In this document: in pieces, positions 5,785 through 7,679 of the stretch | Layout of the letters: each line of letters opens with the position of its first letter | How positions within the stretch are numbered: position 1 is the stretch's first letter | Origin: Pseudomonadota bacterium | Lineage (GTDB): Bacteria; Pseudomonadota; Gammaproteobacteria; SZUA-229 | NCBI GenBank assembly: GCA_030836935.1 | Contig: JAUPMA010000007.1 | Location: 1-7,679 of the forward strand | DNA length: 7,679 nucleotides | Direction: 5' to 3' | The notes under the pieces: generated by a model | Database searches by the model: none | What the model was told of the DNA's origin: nothing | Seen by the model: the letters and a program-made list of their open reading frames with translations, nothing else | Translations under genes and position numbers: made by a program

Positions 5785-6219
5785 ATGAAAACAATCAGTG
5801 CCAAAAACGAAACCGTCAAGCGTGACTGGTACGTTGTAAACGCCGATGGCAAAACACTGGGCCGTCTGGCCACTGAAATTGCCCGCCGTCTGCGTGGCAA
5901 GCACAAAGCCATTTATACCCCGCACGTTGATACCGGCGACTACATCGTGGTGATCAATGCCGAAAAAGTAAAAGTGACCGGCAAGAAAGCAACCGACAAG
6001 ATGTACTACTGGCACACTGGTTTTATTGGTGGCATCAAGTCCATCAGCTTCGAAAAACTGATTGCCAAGAAGCCAGAACTGGTACTGGAACGCGCCGTAA
6101 AAGGCATGTTGCCCAAAGGCCCGCTGGGTCGCAGCATGTTTACCAAGCTAAAGGTATATGCAGGCCCCACGCACAATCACTCAGCCCAGCAGCCGCAACC
6201 GCTGGAAATCAATTGCTGA
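5785..6219 (+). CDS. rplM: 50S ribosomal protein L13
   Basis: This 144-residue protein is two residues longer than the E. coli protein. L13 is an early assembly protein of the large subunit that binds 23S rRNA. The conserved blocks are all present: [79 protein letters not shown] and HNHSAQQPQ. The ATG is preceded by TAGGA seven bases upstream. It forms the standard operon with rpsI, 42 bases downstream. In E. coli L13 represses its own operon, so autoregulation is plausible here. Confidence 0.98.
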   Translation: MKTISAKNETVKRDWYVVNADGKTLGRLATEIARRLRGKHKAIYTPHVDTGDYIVVINAEKVKVTGKKATDKMYYWHTGFIGGIKSISFEKLIAKKPELVLERAVKGMLPKGPLGRSMFTKLKVYAGPTHNHSAQQPQPLEINC

Positions 6220-6222
6220 TTT

Positions 6223-6250
6223 ATCTAAACAGATAGATCTAAACAGATAG
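6223..6250 (+). repeat. Perfect 14-base tandem duplication between rplM and rpsI
   Basis: ATCTAAACAGATAG occurs twice head to tail (6223-6236 and 6237-6250) with no mismatch. It fills most of the 42-base gap. Each unit contains ATCT and AGAT around AAAC and can form a small four-pair hairpin; the junction makes AGATCT. The duplication ends one base before the AGGA ribosome binding site of rpsI (6252-6255). Confidence 0.9.
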
Positions 6251-6261
6251 CAGGAATCGTT

Positions 6262-6654
6262 ATGGCAGAAACACAGTACTACGCAACCGGTCGCCGCAAA
6301 ACTTCCAGCGCACGCGTATTCATGCGCATGGGCAGTGGCGCTATCGTCGTCAATGGCAGCCCCGTTGATGAATATTTTGGCCGCCAGACTGCGCGCATGG
6401 TTGTTCGCCAGCCGCTGGATGTAGTGAGCATGGCCAACAAGTTTGATTTTCATATCACCGTTACTGGCGGTGGTGGTACCGGCCAGTCCGGTGCCATCCG
6501 TCATGGCATTACCCGTGCACTGATCGCCTATGATGAAGCTCTGCGCTCTCCGTTGCGCAAGGCCGGCTTTGTTACCCGCGATGCACGTGAAGTCGAGCGT
6601 AAAAAAGTGGGTCTGCGCAAGGCACGCCGTGCTACCCAGTTCTCCAAACGCTAA
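6262..6654 (+). CDS. rpsI: 30S ribosomal protein S9
   Basis: The protein has 130 residues, the same length as E. coli S9, a late small-subunit protein whose C-terminal tail reaches the P site. The conserved blocks are present: [30 protein letters not shown], the GGG-rich [41 protein letters not shown], and the C-terminal [12 protein letters not shown] with its functional terminal Lys-Arg. The start ATG has AGGA six bases upstream. It is co-transcribed with rplM. No terminator follows before the inverted-repeat element, so transcription probably continues into it. Confidence 0.98.
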   Translation: MAETQYYATGRRKTSSARVFMRMGSGAIVVNGSPVDEYFGRQTARMVVRQPLDVVSMANKFDFHITVTGGGGTGQSGAIRHGITRALIAYDEALRSPLRKAGFVTRDAREVERKKVGLRKARRATQFSKR

Positions 6655-6663
6655 CGCTAGTAC

Positions 6664-6689
6664 AAAGTTTAAAGTTCAAAGGTTAAAGG
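6664..6689 (+). repeat. Left inverted arm of AAAG heptads
   Basis: The arm is made of four consecutive degenerate heptads: AAAGTTT, AAAGTTC, AAAGGTT and AAAGG(TA). Its first 12 bases (6664-6675) are exactly complementary to 7056-7067, and its last seven (6683-6689) to 7041-7047. The third heptad provides AAAGG eight bases before the ATG at 6691, so the arm also holds the ribosome binding site. Confidence 0.8.
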
Positions 6690-6690
6690 T

Positions 6691-7037
6691 ATGGGCAAGG
6701 ATGCTCTTGAAACACTGGATGTGTGGAAGAAGGCATGCAGGCTTTCAGTTGATATTTACAGGCTGATGAAAGATTGCCCTGATCGGGGTTTCAAGGATCA
6801 GGTTACCCGCTCGGCTTTGTCGGTTCCATCCAATATTGCTGAAGGCTACGAGAGAAACTCCCGGGCTGAACTAGTCAGGTTCTTCAGAATTGCCAAGGGA
6901 TCATGCGGCGAGTTAAGAACACAGATGTTATTGGTCTGGAAATCGGGTTTATTCCACAGGAAGCCAGCCAATATGTGGATCAGGCAATAGAAATCTCCAA
7001 AATGCTGCAAGGCCTGATCAAACGCTACAGCACTTGA
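6691..7037 (+). pseudogene. Four-helix-bundle (S23A/IVS-type) protein, frameshifted
   Basis: The first frame reads MGKDALETLDVWKKACRLSV and on to an early TAG at 6988-6990 (99 residues). It carries the family hallmarks SALSVPSNIAEGYER, RAELVRFFRIAKGS and ELRTQM. After about residue 80 the frame no longer fits. The expected C-terminus is read in the -1 frame from 6939: EIGFIPQEASQYVDQAIEIS, then KMLQGLIKRYST, to TGA at 7035-7037. Adding one base between about 6925 and 6938 restores a 115-residue protein of the usual family length. No slippery heptamer is seen, so a one-base deletion or a sequencing error is more likely than programmed frameshifting. Family members form pentameric four-helix bundles; their function is unclear, and the related Avd protein serves diversity-generating retroelements. 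No reverse transcriptase is present here. The truncated protein may still be made. Confidence 0.85.
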
Positions 7038-7040
7038 GTT

Positions 7041-7067
7041 CCTTTAATCTTTACCACTTTAAACTTT
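7041..7067 (-). repeat. Right inverted arm of AAAG heptads
   Basis: Read on the minus strand this is AAAGTTT, AAAGTGGT, AAAGATT, AAAGG, with spacing of 7, 8 and 7 bases. It mirrors the left arm with a 12-base perfect outer block and a 7-base perfect inner block. It begins three bases after the repaired stop codon of the four-helix-bundle gene and ends eight bases before the tRNA. Confidence 0.8.
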
Positions 7068-7075
7068 AATCTAAT

Positions 7076-7149
7076 TGGGGAATCGTCTAACGGCAGGACA
7101 GCGGACTCTGACTCCGTCAATCTAGGTTCAAATCCTAGTTCCCCAGCCA
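7076..7149 (+). tRNA. glnV: tRNA-Gln (anticodon CUG), CCA encoded
   Basis: The 74-base gene folds as a complete cloverleaf. The acceptor TGGGGAA (7076-7082) pairs with TTCCCCA (7139-7145), the D stem is GTC/GAC, the anticodon stem GCGGA/TCCGT has the loop CTCTGAC, and the T stem CTAGG/CCTAG has the loop TTCAAAT. The anticodon CTG is at 7108-7110. The U at position 1 and the GGGG acceptor match E. coli tRNA-Gln. Discriminator G and CCA are encoded at 7146-7149. No strong promoter is seen directly upstream; only weak boxes inside the right inverted arm (TTGAGT 7034-7039, TTTAAA 7058-7063) could serve. It may depend on read-through from rpsI. The symbol is by analogy to the E. coli CUG isoacceptor. 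Confidence 0.95.
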
Positions 7150-7152
7150 TAC

Positions 7153-7177
7153 AAAACCCGCTTCGGCGGGTTTTTTT
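7153..7177 (+). terminator. Intrinsic terminator after tRNA-Gln
   Basis: CCCGC (7157-7161) pairs with GCGGG (7166-7170) around a TTCG tetraloop. It is flanked by AAAA on the left and seven T on the right (7171-7177), which extends the stem by A-T pairs. It is a textbook terminator and probably the end of the rplM-rpsI-tRNA transcript. Confidence 0.95.
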
Positions 7178-7337
7178 GTGTGATTGGAATAATAAAGGCC
7201 TGAATTACCTGGTAACTGCCGTTTCCCTAACCTTCAGTTTTTGTATTTTCTGCCGGGTCAATCCGGCCTGTATTCATGAAACTGTCACACCATTGCCACA
7301 CAATTCTTCACAGGAAATGCTGCAAAAATCAGCGTGA

Positions 7338-7355
7338 CCAGCAATAAATTACTGG
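7338..7355 (+). promoter_or_regulatory. Possible operator dyad upstream of the porin promoter
   Basis: CCAGCAATAAATTACTGG is a dyad with seven of eight arm positions complementary around a two-base centre. Its centre lies about 51 bases before the expected start site, and its end is eight bases before the -35 box. That placement suits an activator. The regulator is not identifiable from the sequence. Confidence 0.3.
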
Positions 7356-7363
7356 CCGGTATG

Positions 7364-7391
7364 TTGACTTGCGCCGGTAATTGTTTATAAA
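7364..7391 (+). promoter_or_regulatory. Sigma70-type promoter of the porin gene
   Basis: TTGACT (7364-7369) is followed after 16 bases by TATAAA (7386-7391); each has five of six consensus matches. The start site would be near 7398, giving a leader of about 85 bases before the ATG at 7483. Confidence 0.65.
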
Positions 7392-7482
7392 TAGGCACGG
7401 CTTTTTGGTCTGACCACGCAGAAAGTCATAGCTATGATCCCAAAAACAAACTAATCACAATCCAATGCAGGAGTCTTGCATA

Positions 7483-7679
7483 ATGAACAAACGTTTCCTT
7501 GCAATCGCAATCGCAGCCGGTCTGGCTGTTTCCTCAAACGTAATGGCTGAAGGCGCCGAACTGTACGGTGTAGCGCACATTGATGTAATGCAGAATTCAG
7601 GTGATAACTCAACTGACGATACTACTGTTACCAGCCGTGGCTCGCGCGTTGGCGTAAAAGGTTCGGAAGACCTGGGTGG
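7483..7679 (+). CDS. Outer-membrane porin, N-terminal part (partial)
   Basis: The first 65 codons are visible and the frame runs off the window. The N-terminus is a classical Sec signal peptide: basic MNKR, hydrophobic core FLAIAIAAGLAV, and a likely cleavage after VMA (residue 22) before EGAELYG. The mature start ELYGVAHIDV is the first beta strand typical of general trimeric porins of gamma- and betaproteobacteria. After an acidic loop (SGDNSTDDTT), SRGSRVGVKGSEDLG matches the second strand and turn of that family. The product should be a 16-stranded passive diffusion channel; substrate choice cannot be judged. AGGAG at 7469-7473, nine bases before the ATG, supports the start. The gene is separated from the tRNA unit by a terminator and has its own promoter. 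Confidence 0.9.
   Translation, partial: MNKRFLAIAIAAGLAVSSNVMAEGAELYGVAHIDVMQNSGDNSTDDTTVTSRGSRVGVKGSEDLG

Larger units (their letters stand above)
6664..7067 (+). mobile_element. Candidate inverted-repeat-bounded four-helix-bundle element
   Basis: A 404-base unit consists of one gene of the 23S rRNA intervening-sequence protein type, bounded almost exactly by inverted, heptad-structured arms. It sits between rpsI and tRNA-Gln. In 23S rRNA such intervening sequences form a terminal duplex that RNase III removes. Here a similar unit lies in a protein/tRNA operon. No clear target-site duplication is visible outside the arms. Mobility is inferred from the structure only. Confidence 0.4.
7178..7482 (+). 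other. Intergenic control region of the porin gene
   Basis: About 305 bases hold no gene. Besides the promoter and dyad listed separately, there is a stem-loop GCCGG (7252-7256) / CCGGC (7263-7267) without a T-tract and an 11-base palindrome TTACCTGGTAA (7205-7215). The region after the promoter forms a leader of about 85 bases. It could be a target for regulatory RNAs, as is known for many porin mRNAs, but nothing specific is visible. Confidence 0.5.

Noticed and set aside
6648..6659. Adjacent ACGCTA repeat at the rpsI stop codon
   Set aside because: Both copies are on the same side of the element, so it is not a target-site duplication.
6664..6690. AAAG heptads as a CRISPR-like or iteron array
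   Set aside because: The heptads are contiguous without spacers, only four per arm, and no replication initiation or cas gene is near.
6925..6945. Programmed -1 frameshifting in the four-helix-bundle gene
   Set aside because: No X-XXY-YYZ slippery heptamer or clear downstream stimulator is visible; a simple base loss fits better.
6645..7027. Nine-base direct repeat CAAACGCTA at 6645-6653 and 7019-7027, possible target-site duplication
   Set aside because: Both copies lie in coding sequence and both encode Lys-Arg; the right copy is inside the element, not outside the arm. Coincidence is more likely.
6691..7037. Accessory variability determinant (Avd) of a diversity-generating retroelement
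   Set aside because: The protein type is related, but no reverse transcriptase, template repeat or variable repeat is present in the window.
7252..7267. GCCGG/CCGGC stem-loop in the porin upstream region as a terminator
   Set aside because: No T-tract follows on either strand and a strong terminator already lies at 7153-7177.

Overview
This window looks like chromosomal DNA of a free-living proteobacterium, most likely a gammaproteobacterium. A betaproteobacterium cannot be excluded without a database search. The grounds are a MreC/MreD pair, a Coq7-type ubiquinone hydroxylase, the thioredoxin-like [2Fe-2S] ferredoxin common in these classes, L13 and S9 proteins close to those of E. coli, a tRNA-Gln with encoded CCA, and a Gram-negative porin. 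Base composition is moderate and no large foreign island is visible.

Layout. At 1-635 the end of mreC overlaps mreD (cell-shape genes). At 725-1567 lies an uncharacterised P-loop-like protein with a degenerate Walker A motif. At 1568-2593 a leader region with a 9-codon mini-ORF precedes two overlapping paralogues that resemble a family I recall as DUF6573. At 2659-3162 is a PilH/CheY-like single-domain response regulator, closed by an intrinsic terminator. The minus strand from 5128 to 3221 carries an orphan GlcF-like iron-sulfur protein followed by coq7, probably one operon. The divergent plus-strand gene at 5198-5509 encodes a thioredoxin-like [2Fe-2S] ferredoxin. The 5510-5784 gap holds a candidate short RNA with CCUCC-rich (anti-Shine-Dalgarno-like) segments, a strong terminator and a good sigma70-type promoter for rplM-rpsI (5785-6654).

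Downstream of rpsI is the most unusual part. A four-helix-bundle (23S rRNA intervening-sequence type, S23A) gene carries a single frameshift. It is bracketed by inverted arms built of degenerate AAAG-type heptads (6664-6689 and 7041-7067). The right arm ends 8 bases before tRNA-Gln(CUG) at 7076-7149. No terminator is visible between rpsI and the terminator after the tRNA, so ribosomal protein genes, the element and the tRNA may share one transcript. The window ends in the first 65 codons of a porin gene with its own promoter.

The known genes serve envelope shape and permeability, quinone and iron-sulfur redox metabolism, and translation. The possible new items are the inverted-repeat-bounded four-helix-bundle unit, the candidate CU-rich RNA, the DUF6573-like tandem pair with its leader mini-ORF, and the degenerate P-loop protein beside mreD.
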